Notes: a model not told the origin generated them from the sequence alone. 64,000 nt of DNA from Streptomyces flavofungini (GCF_014650815.1 NZ_BMVR01000006.1:301912-365911), one strand, 5' to 3'. Shown: positions 12,558-21,437, counted from the stretch's first letter. A program made the numbers and translations.

Positions 12558-13562
12558 ATGGCATCCGTCGCATGCGTTCCCTCGGTCCCGGCGCCCGGTG
12601 ACGCCGGCGGACTCCGCGAGCGGGCCCGCGGGGCGATGCTCGGCCTCGCGGTCGGCGACGCCCTCGGCGCGCCCGCGGAGAACATGAAGCCCTCCGAGAT
12701 CCGCCGCCGCTGGGGCCGCATCACGGGGTACGTGGCCGAGCATCCGGCGGGCACGGACGACACCGAGTACGCCATCTTCTCCGGTCTGCTGCTCGCCCGG
12801 CACGGCTCCGCGCTCACCGTCGCACACGTCGAGGCGGCCTGGCACCAGTGGATCGCCGACCTGGACGAAGGGCCGTTCCGCGGCGCGGGGTTCAGCGAAC
12901 GCGGCACCCTGGAGAACCTGCGCCGGGGCCTCGCCGCGCCCATCTCGGCCCAGCACCGGCACGCCTGGAGCGACGGCCTCGCCATGCGGGCGGCGCCCTT
13001 CGGGGTGTTCGCGGCGGGCGCCCCCGGGGAGGCGGCGCGGCTCGTCGCCGTCGACGGCACGGTCAGCCACGAGGGCGAGGGCATCCACGGCGGCCGGGCG
13101 GTGGCGGCGGGGGTGGCGGCGGCGATGGCGGGGGCGCCGGTGGAGTCGGTGGTCGCTGCGGCCCTGTCCGTCATCCCGGCCGACAGCTGGACGTCCCGTT
13201 CCCTGCGCCGTGCCGTGGCCGTCGCCCACCGCGGCGAACGCGCGGTCCGCTCGGCGGTCGTCATCGGCGGCTACCCGTGGACGGACCTGGCCCCCGAGGC
13301 GGTGGGCCTCGCCTTCGGCGCGTACGCGGCCGCCGGGGGCGACTTCGCGACGGCGGTCCTCACGGCGGTGAACATGGGCCGCGACGCGGACACCACAGCG
13401 GCGGTGGCAGGCGCCCTCGCGGGCGCCACCTGCGGCGCGACAGCGATCCCCGCGGAGTGGTCCACAGCCATCGGCCCGGCCCTCGGCACCTGCCTCCCCT
13501 CCATGCGAGGCCACCACGTCCTGGAAATCGCCCACCTCCTCACCCCGGACGAGGAGCCCTGA
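12558..13562 (+). CDS. ADP-ribosylglycohydrolase family protein, paralogue 1
   Basis: The 334-residue all-helical hydrolase belongs to the DraG/ARH family, whose di-metal centre cleaves N- or O-glycosidic bonds to ADP-ribose or related ribosides. The metal motifs are intact: GDALGAP near residue 34, GTDDTEYA near residue 70 and GRDADTTAA near the C-terminus. ATG 12558 has AGGGAGG six bases upstream. It is the first gene of an overlapping operon that ends with a kinase and two CoA-related enzymes. The real substrate is unknown; a small riboside is as likely as a modified protein. Confidence 0.9.
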   Translation: MASVACVPSVPAPGDAGGLRERARGAMLGLAVGDALGAPAENMKPSEIRRRWGRITGYVAEHPAGTDDTEYAIFSGLLLARHGSALTVAHVEAAWHQWIADLDEGPFRGAGFSERGTLENLRRGLAAPISAQHRHAWSDGLAMRAAPFGVFAAGAPGEAARLVAVDGTVSHEGEGIHGGRAVAAGVAAAMAGAPVESVVAAALSVIPADSWTSRSLRRAVAVAHRGERAVRSAVVIGGYPWTDLAPEAVGLAFGAYAAAGGDFATAVLTAVNMGRDADTTAAVAGALAGATCGATAIPAEWSTAIGPALGTCLPSMRGHHVLEIAHLLTPDEEP

Positions 13563-14926
13563 TGCCCTCCGACACCCCTGCCGCCTCCCCCGCCCTGAGC
13601 GACGCGGCGGCCACCGCGGCGCCGCGCGACCCCTTCGCCCCGCCCCCCGCCCCGGCGCCGCACACCCCGGCAACGGCCCCCATCGAAGGCCTCCTGCTCG
13701 GCCTGGCCGCGGGCGACGCCGCCGGCTGGCCCGCGGCCCGCCACCGGGCAACCCGCATGCCCCACTGGACCCGCCGCCTCACCCGAGAACTGGACACCTT
13801 CGCCGAACACAACGCGATCACCACCCTCCCGGTCCCCATCGCCCTGAACCAACCCCCGGAACCCCTCTGCCTGGGCCCCTCCGACGACGCCGACTGGGCG
13901 GCCTTCACAGCGGAGTCCGTACTCCGGGCAGCGGACGGCACCCTGGACCCCGCCCTCACCAGGGACCGCCGCACCCGAGCCACCCTCGCGCTGGCGTGGA
14001 ACACCCTGGCCAGCGAGGTGGCCGCGGCGGCAGCCAGAGCCCCGGAGGTGGAGTCCGCCCTCCTCCCGCTGCGCGCCCGCATCTCCGTACGGGCGGGCCT
14101 GGGCAACCTGGCCGCCGGCCTGCGCCCACCCGCCACCGGCCACGACAACCCCCACTTCTTCGACGACGCCGCCTGCGTACGCGCCTGCGTCCTCGCCGTG
14201 GTCCACCCGGGCGCCCCCGAACGGGCCGCCGCCCTGGCCGAGTTCGACGCCCGCTACACCCAGGACGGCGACGGCGTGCACGGCGCCCGCGCGATGGCCG
14301 CGGCGATCGCGACGGCCCTGGCGGGCGCGACGCCCGAGGAGGCCGTGGCCGCCGCCCTGGCCCAGCTCCCCGCGCACACGGAGATCGGCCGCAACGCCCG
14401 CCACGCCCTGGACCTGGCCCGCGACTGCGCCCGGTCGCCGCACCGCGCCGACGCCACCTTCGCCCTGGTCCCGCTCCTGGAGCACCAGATCGTCGACCAC
14501 GTCTACAGCTACGGCATCGCCGCCGCGGAGACCGTCCCGGTGGCCCTGGCCCTGGCCGTAGCGTCGCGGGGCCGGATCCGCGAGGCGGTACCGGCCGCCG
14601 CCTGCCTGTCCCGGGTGGCGGATTCCGCACCCGCGCTCGCCGGTGCGCTGACGGGCACCCTCGCCACGGCCGCCGCCATCCCGTACACCTGGCGCGAGAC
14701 CTGCCGCACCCTCTCCGGCTGTGCCCTGCCGCGCCTCGCGGGCACCGACCTGGTGGAGCTGGCCGGGCAGTTGGCGCGGGCGCACACCGAACCACCCACC
14801 CCACAGGAGGACTCGGGACATGCCACCACTGGATCCGACACCGGGGGCCGCCGCCCGGCCCTGCCACCCGACCCCGACCCTCACCGACCGCGTCACGGGC
14901 AGCCTGGTCGGCGCGGCGGTCGGTGA
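13562..14926 (+). CDS. ADP-ribosylglycohydrolase family protein, degenerate paralogue 2
   Basis: The 454-residue protein starts at an ATG sharing one base with the preceding stop codon. After a Pro/Ala-rich N-terminus of about 40 residues comes the family core (GLLLGLAAGDAAGWPAARH). The TDDT motif is reduced to SDDAD, and the C-terminal DxDT is replaced by RVADSAP, so the metal site looks damaged. It may be inactive, bind a different metal set, or form a complex with its neighbours. The last 35 residues are Pro/Arg-rich, lie outside the domain and overlap the next gene by 107 bases. Confidence 0.8.
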   Translation: MPSDTPAASPALSDAAATAAPRDPFAPPPAPAPHTPATAPIEGLLLGLAAGDAAGWPAARHRATRMPHWTRRLTRELDTFAEHNAITTLPVPIALNQPPEPLCLGPSDDADWAAFTAESVLRAADGTLDPALTRDRRTRATLALAWNTLASEVAAAAARAPEVESALLPLRARISVRAGLGNLAAGLRPPATGHDNPHFFDDAACVRACVLAVVHPGAPERAAALAEFDARYTQDGDGVHGARAMAAAIATALAGATPEEAVAAALAQLPAHTEIGRNARHALDLARDCARSPHRADATFALVPLLEHQIVDHVYSYGIAAAETVPVALALAVASRGRIREAVPAAACLSRVADSAPALAGALTGTLATAAAIPYTWRETCRTLSGCALPRLAGTDLVELAGQLARAHTEPPTPQEDSGHATTGSDTGGRRPALPPDPDPHRPRHGQPGRRGGR

Positions 14927-16016
14927 CGCGCTCGGCGGCCCCGTGGAGGGCTACTCCCCCGACCGGATCGCCGAGCGCCACGGCGGCCGCGTCCAGGGGA
15001 TCGTCGGCCCCTGGAACGGGGACGACTGGCGCACGGCCCGCCCCATCGCCCCGTACCACAAGGGCGATGGACACATCACCGACGACACCCTCATGACCCA
15101 CGCACTCGTCCGCGTCTACGCCACGGTCCGCGACCACCTCGACGCGTACGCCGTCGCCGACCACCTGGTCCCCGACCTCATCACCACCCCCCGCTGGATC
15201 CCCGAACTGGAGGCGGAGGCCCTCCCCCTGCAACGCGTCTTCCTCGCCGAAAAATGGCTCGTGGCCCGCCTGCACTACGGCCATGTGGACCCGCGCGAGG
15301 CGGGCTCGGGCAACATCGTCAACTGTGGCGCGGCGATGTACATGGCACCGGTCGGCCTGGTCAACGCGGCGAATCCGGCGGGTGCGTACGCCGAGGCCCT
15401 GGACGTCGCGGGCGCGCACCAGTCGTCGTACGGCAGGGAGGCGGCCGGTGTCTTCGCGGCGGCCGTGGCGGCGGCCTGCGTCCCCGGCGCCACCCCCGCC
15501 GCCATCGTCGACACCTGCCTCGCCCTGGCAAAGGACGGCACGCGTACGGCGATCGAGGCGGTCGCCGAAGTGGCGTCCGCGTACGACGACTTCGAGCCCG
15601 CCCTCGCTCCCCTCCGCACGGCGATCGCCCCCTTCGACACGGTCGGCCCGGACTACCGCGCCCCGTCCCTGGGCGCCCGCCGCCCCTCCCGCCTGCACGC
15701 CATCGAGGAACTGCCCATCGCCCTCGCCATGCTCCTGATCGCCGACGGCGACTACCGCCACACCGTCCTCGGCTCGGTGAACTACGGCCGCGACTGCGAC
15801 TCCATCGCCACCATGAGCGGCGCCCTCGCAGGTGCCCTGCGCGGCGCGGCCGCCGTCCCCGAGCCCTGGTCGACCACGGTCGCCGAGGCAAGCCGCCTCG
15901 ACCTGCGCGCCCCGGCCGCCATCCTCGCCGAGGTCACCCGGGAGGTCTTCGCCAAGGACCGGACCCGCCGCCGCGCCCACGAGTCGGCGTTCACGGCCCT
16001 GACGGCCCCCGAGTGA
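14820..16016 (+). CDS. ADP-ribosylglycohydrolase family protein, paralogue 3
   Basis: The 398-residue hydrolase carries intact family motifs: GDALGGPVEG near residue 36, ITDDTLMTHAL near residue 86 and GRDCDSIATMSGALAG near residue 328. It differs from paralogue 1 by a longer central part (EAEALPLQRVFLAEKWLVARL), as in the larger ADP-ribosylglycohydrolase subgroup. ACAGGAGG lies nine bases before the ATG, which decides this start although it falls inside the upstream gene. It lies in the same operon and probably acts on a related riboside. Confidence 0.9.
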   Translation: MPPLDPTPGAAARPCHPTPTLTDRVTGSLVGAAVGDALGGPVEGYSPDRIAERHGGRVQGIVGPWNGDDWRTARPIAPYHKGDGHITDDTLMTHALVRVYATVRDHLDAYAVADHLVPDLITTPRWIPELEAEALPLQRVFLAEKWLVARLHYGHVDPREAGSGNIVNCGAAMYMAPVGLVNAANPAGAYAEALDVAGAHQSSYGREAAGVFAAAVAAACVPGATPAAIVDTCLALAKDGTRTAIEAVAEVASAYDDFEPALAPLRTAIAPFDTVGPDYRAPSLGARRPSRLHAIEELPIALAMLLIADGDYRHTVLGSVNYGRDCDSIATMSGALAGALRGAAAVPEPWSTTVAEASRLDLRAPAAILAEVTREVFAKDRTRRRAHESAFTALTAPE

Positions 16017-17494
16017 TGCGCCTGACCTGGCTCCAGCCCGAGGACCTGCTCCCGCACGAGTTCCGCCAGGCGGAGGAGGAGGGCAGAGACGTCACGTCGG
16101 CACGCTCCCGCTGGCTGGCGGCGGGCGGCTCCCCGACCCCACCGCCGTCGGGCGCGTCCCCACACCCGGCGGCACCAAGGCTGCGCGCCCTGGCCGAAGA
16201 GCTTCTGGCCGAACTGGACGATCTGGACGGATCTTTCGAGCCCGTCCGGCGATTGAGGACGAGGCGCGAAGCGCCGATGAGCGGGGGCCCAGGGGGCGGC
16301 AGCCCCCTGGGTACGGGAAGGGGCGGGACTGGGGAGAGCCCCGCAGGGCCCATCCACCGCACTCGCCTGCACGCGGCCTGGCTGGGCCGAGCCGCAGGCT
16401 GCCTCCTGGGCAAGCCGGTCGAGAAACTCCCCCTCGAAGGCATCCGCGCCCTGGCGGGATCCACCGGCAACTGGCCCCTGAACACCTGGTTCACCGCACA
16501 GGGAGTCCCACCCGAACTCACCACCGCGTACCCCTGGAACAGGCGCTCCGCCCCCACCTCCCTCGCCGAGAACATCAACGGCATGCCCGAGGACGACGAC
16601 CTCAACTACCCCCTCCTGAACCTGCTCCTCCTGCGACGCCACGGCAAGAGGTTCACGACGCACGACGTGGCGGCCCTCTGGCTGGAGGAACTCCCGGCGG
16701 CGCGCACGTTCACGGCGGAACGCGTGGCGTACCGCAACCTCCTGAACGGCGTACCGCCGAACCGCACGGCCCGCCACCGCAACCCGTTCCGCGAGTGGAT
16801 CGGCGCCCTGATCCGCGCGGACGTGCACGGCTGGACCAACCCGGGCGCCCCGGCGGAGGCGGCCGAGCAGGCGTACCGGGACGCGTGTCTGACGCACACG
16901 GGCAACGGCGTGTACGGGGCGATGTTCGCGGCGGCGACGATCGCGACCGCGGCGTCGGGAACAGCCGACGTGCACGAGAGCCTGGCGGCGGGCCTGGACG
17001 TGGTCCCGCCGGACTCGCGCCTCGCGGAGGCGGTCCGCCGCGGCATCGAACTGGCGGGGGCGCACCGGGACTTCGACGCGGTGGTGGACCGGCTGCACGC
17101 CGAGTACGGCAGGTACCACTGGGTCCACGTGGTCCCGAACGCGGCGCTGCTCGCGGCAGCGCTGACGCACGCCGACGGCGACTTCACCGCGTCGATCACG
17201 CGCGCGGTGTCGGGCGGCTGGGACACGGACTCCAACGGGGCGACGGCGGGTTCGGTCGCGGGCCTGCTGTCCGGCCACCCGGACGCGCTCCCGGACCGCT
17301 GGACGGCCCCGCTCGGGAACCGCCTCGCCACCTCGGTCGGCGGCTTCCACGGCACCGGCTTCGACACCCTCGCGGACCTCACCGCACACCTGACCGCCGA
17401 CCCGGCGCCCCAGGCCGACGCCCGCACCCCCCAACCGGGCAACCCCGCCCCGCGGCCCGCCGACCCCATCCCCCAGGAGGCACCCCGCCCATGA
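16016..17494 (+). CDS. ADP-ribosylglycohydrolase family protein, paralogue 4 with inserted repeat
   Basis: The 492-residue protein starts at an ATG sharing one base with the previous stop. Residues 1-74 form an acidic helical extension (begins MRLTWLQPEDLLPHEF). Residues about 75-112 are encoded by a dispersed intergenic repeat and are Gly/Arg/Pro-rich. The family domain runs from about residue 115 (HAAWLGRAAGCLLGKPVEKL), with EDDDLNYP replacing TDDT and GWDTDSNGATAGS as the C-terminal metal motif, typical of one subgroup of the family. A Pro-rich tail ends the protein. The ribokinase-like gene follows with an ATGA overlap. Confidence 0.88.
   Translation: MRLTWLQPEDLLPHEFRQAEEEGRDVTSARSRWLAAGGSPTPPPSGASPHPAAPRLRALAEELLAELDDLDGSFEPVRRLRTRREAPMSGGPGGGSPLGTGRGGTGESPAGPIHRTRLHAAWLGRAAGCLLGKPVEKLPLEGIRALAGSTGNWPLNTWFTAQGVPPELTTAYPWNRRSAPTSLAENINGMPEDDDLNYPLLNLLLLRRHGKRFTTHDVAALWLEELPAARTFTAERVAYRNLLNGVPPNRTARHRNPFREWIGALIRADVHGWTNPGAPAEAAEQAYRDACLTHTGNGVYGAMFAAATIATAASGTADVHESLAAGLDVVPPDSRLAEAVRRGIELAGAHRDFDAVVDRLHAEYGRYHWVHVVPNAALLAAALTHADGDFTASITRAVSGGWDTDSNGATAGSVAGLLSGHPDALPDRWTAPLGNRLATSVGGFHGTGFDTLADLTAHLTADPAPQADARTPQPGNPAPRPADPIPQEAPRP
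16238..16352. repeat. Intergenic-type repeat, copy B, inside a coding sequence
   Basis: About 110 bases match the non-coding copy at 43233-43328 (shared blocks include GATTGAGGACGAGGCGCG and GGGAAGGGGCGGGACTGGGG). Here the copy keeps an open frame and contributes about 38 residues between the N-terminal extension and the hydrolase domain of paralogue 4. Confidence 0.8.
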
Positions 17495-18396
17495 CCCGCC
17501 CCCACATCGCCGTCCTCGGCAGCACCAACATGGACCTCGTCGCGTACGTCGCCAAGGCCCCGCAGCGCGGGGAGACCGTCACCGGCCGCGAGTTCCGCAC
17601 CCTCCCCGGCGGCAAGGGCGCCAACCAGGCGGTCGCCGCGGCCCGCGCGGGCGCCACCGTCGCGATGATCGGCGCGGTCGGCAACGACCCCTTCGGCACG
17701 CAACTGCGGTCCGCACTCGACCACTCGGGCGTGGACACCGACCTGCTGCGCACGGTCGAGGGCCAGAGCGGCACGGCCCATATCGTCGTCGACGACGACG
17801 GCGGCAACGCGATCGTCGTCATCCCGGGCGCGAACGCCACGCTCACCGCGCTGTCCGCGGGCGACAAGGCCGAGATCGCGTCCGCCGCCGCGCTCCTGCT
17901 CCAGTTGGAGGTCCCGCTGGAAGGCGTGCTCGCCGCCGCCCGGACCGCCCGCGAGCACGGCGTCCGCACCCTCCTCACCCCGGCACCCGCCCAGCCCCTG
18001 CCACCCGAACTCCTCGCCGCCACCGACCTGTTGCTCCCCAACGAGCACGAGGCCGCCGCCCTCACCGGCATCACCGACCCGGCCGCCGCGGCCCGAGCGC
18101 TGCTCTCCCAGGTCCCGGAGGTCGTGGTGACACTCGGCGCGGCGGGCAGCCTGTACGCGGCGCGCGGCGCCGAACCCGTCACGGTGCCCGCGCGACGGGT
18201 CACGGCGGTGGACACGACGGGCGCGGGCGACACCTTCGCAGGCGCGCTCGCGGTGGCGCTCTGCGAGGGCAAATCCCTTCCAGGTGCGCTCAGTTGGGCG
18301 TCTGCCGCGTCCGCGCTGGCCGTGCGGCGACCGGGCGCGTCGACCTCCATGCCGTACCGCTCGGAGATCGACGCCGAGGCGGGAGCGACCGCATGA
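17491..18396 (+). CDS. Ribokinase-like PfkB family sugar kinase
   Basis: The 301-residue cytoplasmic kinase phosphorylates a sugar, most likely ribose, with ATP. The N-terminal substrate site (LGSTNMDLVAYV), the GGKGANQAVAAARAG motif and the C-terminal anion-hole and base motif DTTGAGDTFAGALAVAL are complete. Length and order match ribokinases rather than fructokinases. A CAGGAGG site precedes the ATG, which overlaps the upstream stop (ATGA). Its place directly after four glycohydrolase-family genes suggests that it captures the ribose they release. PfkB kinases vary in substrate, so ribose is inferred. Confidence 0.88.
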   Translation: MTRPHIAVLGSTNMDLVAYVAKAPQRGETVTGREFRTLPGGKGANQAVAAARAGATVAMIGAVGNDPFGTQLRSALDHSGVDTDLLRTVEGQSGTAHIVVDDDGGNAIVVIPGANATLTALSAGDKAEIASAAALLLQLEVPLEGVLAAARTAREHGVRTLLTPAPAQPLPPELLAATDLLLPNEHEAAALTGITDPAAAARALLSQVPEVVVTLGAAGSLYAARGAEPVTVPARRVTAVDTTGAGDTFAGALAVALCEGKSLPGALSWASAASALAVRRPGASTSMPYRSEIDAEAGATA

Positions 18397-19598
18397 CATC
18401 CGCACCACCCCCGCCGCCCCTCGCAGGGCTGCGCGTCCTCGACCTCGCCACCCTCTTCGCGGGCCCCCTCGCGGCCACGTTCCTCGGCGACTTCGGCGCG
18501 GACGTCGTCAAGGTCGAGCACCCCACCCGGCCCGACCCGTCCCGGGGACACGGCCCGGCGAAGGACGGCGTCGGCCTGTGGTGGAAGCTGCTCGGCCGCA
18601 ACAAGCGCACGATGACCCTCGACCTCTCCACCCCCGGCGGCCGCGCCACGCTCCTGCGCCTCGCCGCCGAAGCGGACGTGATCGTCGAGAACTTCCGTCC
18701 GGGCACCCTGGAGAAGTGGGACCTGGGCTGGGCGGAGCTGAGCGCCGCGAACCCGCGTCTGGTGCTCGCCCGGGTCACCGGCTTCGGCCAGTTCGGCCCG
18801 TACGCGCGCCGACCCGGATTCGGCACCCTCGCGGAGGCGATGAGCGGCTTCGCCGCCGCCACCGGGGAGCCGGACGGGCCGCCGACGCTGCCACCGTTCG
18901 GCCTCGCGGACTCCATCGCGGGCCTGGCGACGGCGTACGCGGTCATGACCGCCCTGGCCGCGCGCGCGAGCACGGGCCGCGGCCAGGTCGTCGACATGGC
19001 GATCATCGAGCCGATCCTCACCGTGCTCGGCCCCCAGCCCCTCTGGTACGACCAGCTCGGCCACGTCCAGCCGCGCACCGGCAACCGCTCCGCGAACAAC
19101 GCGCCCCGCAACACCTACCGCACGGCCGACGGAAAATGGGTCGCCGTCTCCACCTCCGCCCAGTCGATCGCCGAGCGCGTCCTGCGCCTGGTGGGACGGC
19201 CCGACCTGGCCGCCGAGCCGTGGTTCGGCTCCGGCACGGAGCGCGCCGCGCACGCGGACGTCCTGGACGAGGCGGTCGGCGCGTGGATCGCCGACCGCAC
19301 CCGTACCGAGGTGATCGAGGCGTTCGAGAAGGCGGAGGCGGCGGTGGCGCCCGTCCAGGACGTACGCGATGTCATGACCGACCCCCAGTACGCGGCCCTC
19401 GGCACCATCACCACCGTCCCCGACGACCCGGAGCTGGGCGACCTGCGCATGCAGAACGTGCTGTTCCGCCTCAGCGAGACCCCCGGCGCCATCCGCTGGG
19501 CGGGCCGCCCGCACGGCGCCGACACCGAGGCGGTCCTCACCGAGCTGGGCCTCACCGACGGCGAGATCACCTCGCTGCGCAAGGCGGGCGCCCTGTGA
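18393..19598 (+). CDS. Family III CoA-transferase (CaiB/BaiF)
   Basis: The 401-residue enzyme moves CoA between carboxylic acids. Family features are clear: GLRVLDLATLFAGPLAATFLGDFGADVVKVE at the N-terminus, NKRTMTLDL, and ENFRPGTLEKWDLG. The catalytic Asp is probably the one in FGLADSIAG (about residue 171), the usual place in this family. It overlaps the kinase gene by four bases and the lyase gene by four bases (GTGA), so it belongs to the same operon. The acid it activates is unknown; with the CitE-like lyase downstream it may activate a hydroxy acid for cleavage. Confidence 0.88.
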   Translation: MTSAPPPPPLAGLRVLDLATLFAGPLAATFLGDFGADVVKVEHPTRPDPSRGHGPAKDGVGLWWKLLGRNKRTMTLDLSTPGGRATLLRLAAEADVIVENFRPGTLEKWDLGWAELSAANPRLVLARVTGFGQFGPYARRPGFGTLAEAMSGFAAATGEPDGPPTLPPFGLADSIAGLATAYAVMTALAARASTGRGQVVDMAIIEPILTVLGPQPLWYDQLGHVQPRTGNRSANNAPRNTYRTADGKWVAVSTSAQSIAERVLRLVGRPDLAAEPWFGSGTERAAHADVLDEAVGAWIADRTRTEVIEAFEKAEAAVAPVQDVRDVMTDPQYAALGTITTVPDDPELGDLRMQNVLFRLSETPGAIRWAGRPHGADTEAVLTELGLTDGEITSLRKAGAL

Positions 19599-20449
19599 GA
19601 CCGATCCCGCTGACCTGGCTGTACGTTCCCGGGGACCGGCCCGAGGTGGTGGCGAAGGCGCTCGTGGCGGGCGCGGACGTGGTGGTGGTCGACCTGGAGG
19701 ACGCGGTGGCCCCGGCCCGCAAGGCGTACGCCCGCGCGGCCACGGCGGAACTCCTCGCCGAGCCGCAGTCGCCCTCGCCCGGCCACGTCCGCCCCGCCGT
19801 CCAGGTCCGCGTCAACGCCCTCGGCACCCCGCTGTCCGACGCCGACCTGCGGGCCCTCGCCCCGCTGCCCGGCCTCGCCGGACTGCGGCTGCCGAAGGTC
19901 ACCTCACCGGCCGACGTGATCCGCGCGGCCGAGCGGGCGGCGCCGCACGACGGCGGGGCGCCCGCGCTGCACGCCCTCCTGGAGACCGCCCTCGGCATCG
20001 AGCGGGCCCACGCCATCGCCACCGCCCACCCGGCGCTGCGGGGGGTGTCCATCGGGGAGGCCGACCTCCGCGCCGACCTGGGGGTACGGGAGGACGCGGG
20101 GCTCGACTGGGCGCGCTCGCGGGTGATCGTGGCCGCGCGGGCGGCGGCGCTCCCGGCGCCGCCGCAGTCCGTGCATCCCGACATCCGCGACACGGACGGC
20201 CTCGCGGCGTCCTGCGCGCACGGCCGCACCCTGGGCTTCCTGGGCCGGGCGGCGATCCACCCGCGCCAGCTCCCGGTGATCGAGCGCGCCTACCTGCCCA
20301 CCGCTCAGGAGATCGAACAGGCGGAGTCGGTGCTCAAGGCGGCGGCGTCCGAGGAGGGTGCGTTCGCCCTCCCGGACGGCCGCCTCGTCGATCGGGCGGT
20401 GGTGGAGCAGGCCCGCAGGACGCTGACGCTTGCGGGGAGCAGGCCGTAG
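19595..20449 (+). CDS. HpcH/HpaI aldolase / CitE-like CoA lyase
   Basis: The 284-residue TIM-barrel protein of the CitE family cleaves or forms carbon bonds of beta-hydroxyacyl-CoA esters. Visible motifs are the N-terminal LYVPGDRPEVVAKAL, VVVVDLEDAVAP, the metal ligands in LLETALGIERA and GEADLRADLG, and AAIHPRQLPVI. The GTG start overlaps the CoA-transferase stop. It is the last gene of the operon; its stop lies eight bases from the end of the convergent lgt gene. The substrate could be malyl-, citramalyl- or another hydroxyacyl-CoA; sequence alone does not decide. Confidence 0.85.
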   Translation: MRPIPLTWLYVPGDRPEVVAKALVAGADVVVVDLEDAVAPARKAYARAATAELLAEPQSPSPGHVRPAVQVRVNALGTPLSDADLRALAPLPGLAGLRLPKVTSPADVIRAAERAAPHDGGAPALHALLETALGIERAHAIATAHPALRGVSIGEADLRADLGVREDAGLDWARSRVIVAARAAALPAPPQSVHPDIRDTDGLAASCAHGRTLGFLGRAAIHPRQLPVIERAYLPTAQEIEQAESVLKAAASEEGAFALPDGRLVDRAVVEQARRTLTLAGSRP

Positions 20450-20456
20450 GGGCTGG

Positions 20457-21437
20457 TCAGCCCTTCTCGGCCGTCGCGCCCTTGGACTTGGTCAAGGACG
20501 TGGTCTTGGTGTCGCCGCCGGGCTCGGCGTCGGCGGGCTCCTCGTCCCCGGCCCCGGTGCCGTCGGCCTCGGCGGCACCGCTGTCGGCGTCATCGGAACC
20601 CGCGAGCTGCTTCTCCTCCGCCGCCCCGGGTTCGACGATCTCCTCGCGGCCCGGCCGGGTCCGCGCGGACACCACGAGGTAGACGACGGCGAGGACGAAG
20701 ACCAGCAGCGCCGTCCAGTTGTTCAGGCGCAGGCCGAGGACCTCGTGCGCGTCGTCGACACGCATGTACTCGATCCAGAAGCGGCCGACGCAGTACGACG
20801 CGACGTACAGCGCGAAGGCGCGGCCGTGGCCGAGCTTGAAGCGGCGGTCGGCCCAGATGACCAGGACGGCGACGCCGATGCACCACAGCGACTCGTACAG
20901 GAACGTCGGGTGGTACGTGCCGGGGACCCGGCCGTCCTCCGCGGACGTGATCTTCAGCGCCCACGGCACGTCGGTCTTCTTGCCGTACAGCTCCTGGTTG
21001 AACCAGTTCCCCCAGCGGCCGATGGCCTGGGCGACGGCGATGCCGGGCGCGAGGGCGTCGGCCCACGCGGGCAGCGGGATGCCGCGGCGGCGACAGCCGA
21101 TCCAGGCGCCGACGGCGCCGAAGGCGATCGCGCCCCAGATGCCGAGCCCGCCCTCCCAGATCTTGAAGGCGTCCACCCAGTCACGGCCGTCGCTGAAGTA
21201 CAGCTGGTAGTCCGTGATCACGTGGTAGAGGCGGCCGCCGACGAGTCCGAAGGGCACCGCCCACACGGAGATGTCGGCCACGGTGCCGGGTCGGCCACCG
21301 CGGGCGATCCACCGTTTGTTGCCGAGCCACACGGCAACGAAGACGCCGATGATGATGCAGAACGCGTAGCCGCGCAGCGGAATCGGGCCGAGATCGACCA
21401 CTCCGCGCGACGGGCTGGGGAGGTAGGCAAATTCCAT
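20457..21437 (-). CDS. lgt: Prolipoprotein diacylglyceryl transferase
   Basis: The 326-residue membrane enzyme adds diacylglycerol to the Cys of lipoprotein precursors such as the binding protein in this window. It has seven predicted membrane helices and the Lgt signature GRWGNWFNQELYG near residue 145. The Gly-rich loop GGLGIWGAIAFG and the conserved histidine of GGRLYHVITDY are also present. A C-terminal cytoplasmic tail of about 65 residues is acidic and low in complexity (EEPADAEPGGDTKTT), longer than in E. coli but usual in actinobacteria. It lies downstream of a thioredoxin-fold gene, separated by a hairpin. Confidence 0.96.
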   Translation of the reverse strand: MEFAYLPSPSRGVVDLGPIPLRGYAFCIIIGVFVAVWLGNKRWIARGGRPGTVADISVWAVPFGLVGGRLYHVITDYQLYFSDGRDWVDAFKIWEGGLGIWGAIAFGAVGAWIGCRRRGIPLPAWADALAPGIAVAQAIGRWGNWFNQELYGKKTDVPWALKITSAEDGRVPGTYHPTFLYESLWCIGVAVLVIWADRRFKLGHGRAFALYVASYCVGRFWIEYMRVDDAHEVLGLRLNNWTALLVFVLAVVYLVVSARTRPGREEIVEPGAAEEKQLAGSDDADSGAAEADGTGAGDEEPADAEPGGDTKTTSLTKSKGATAEKG

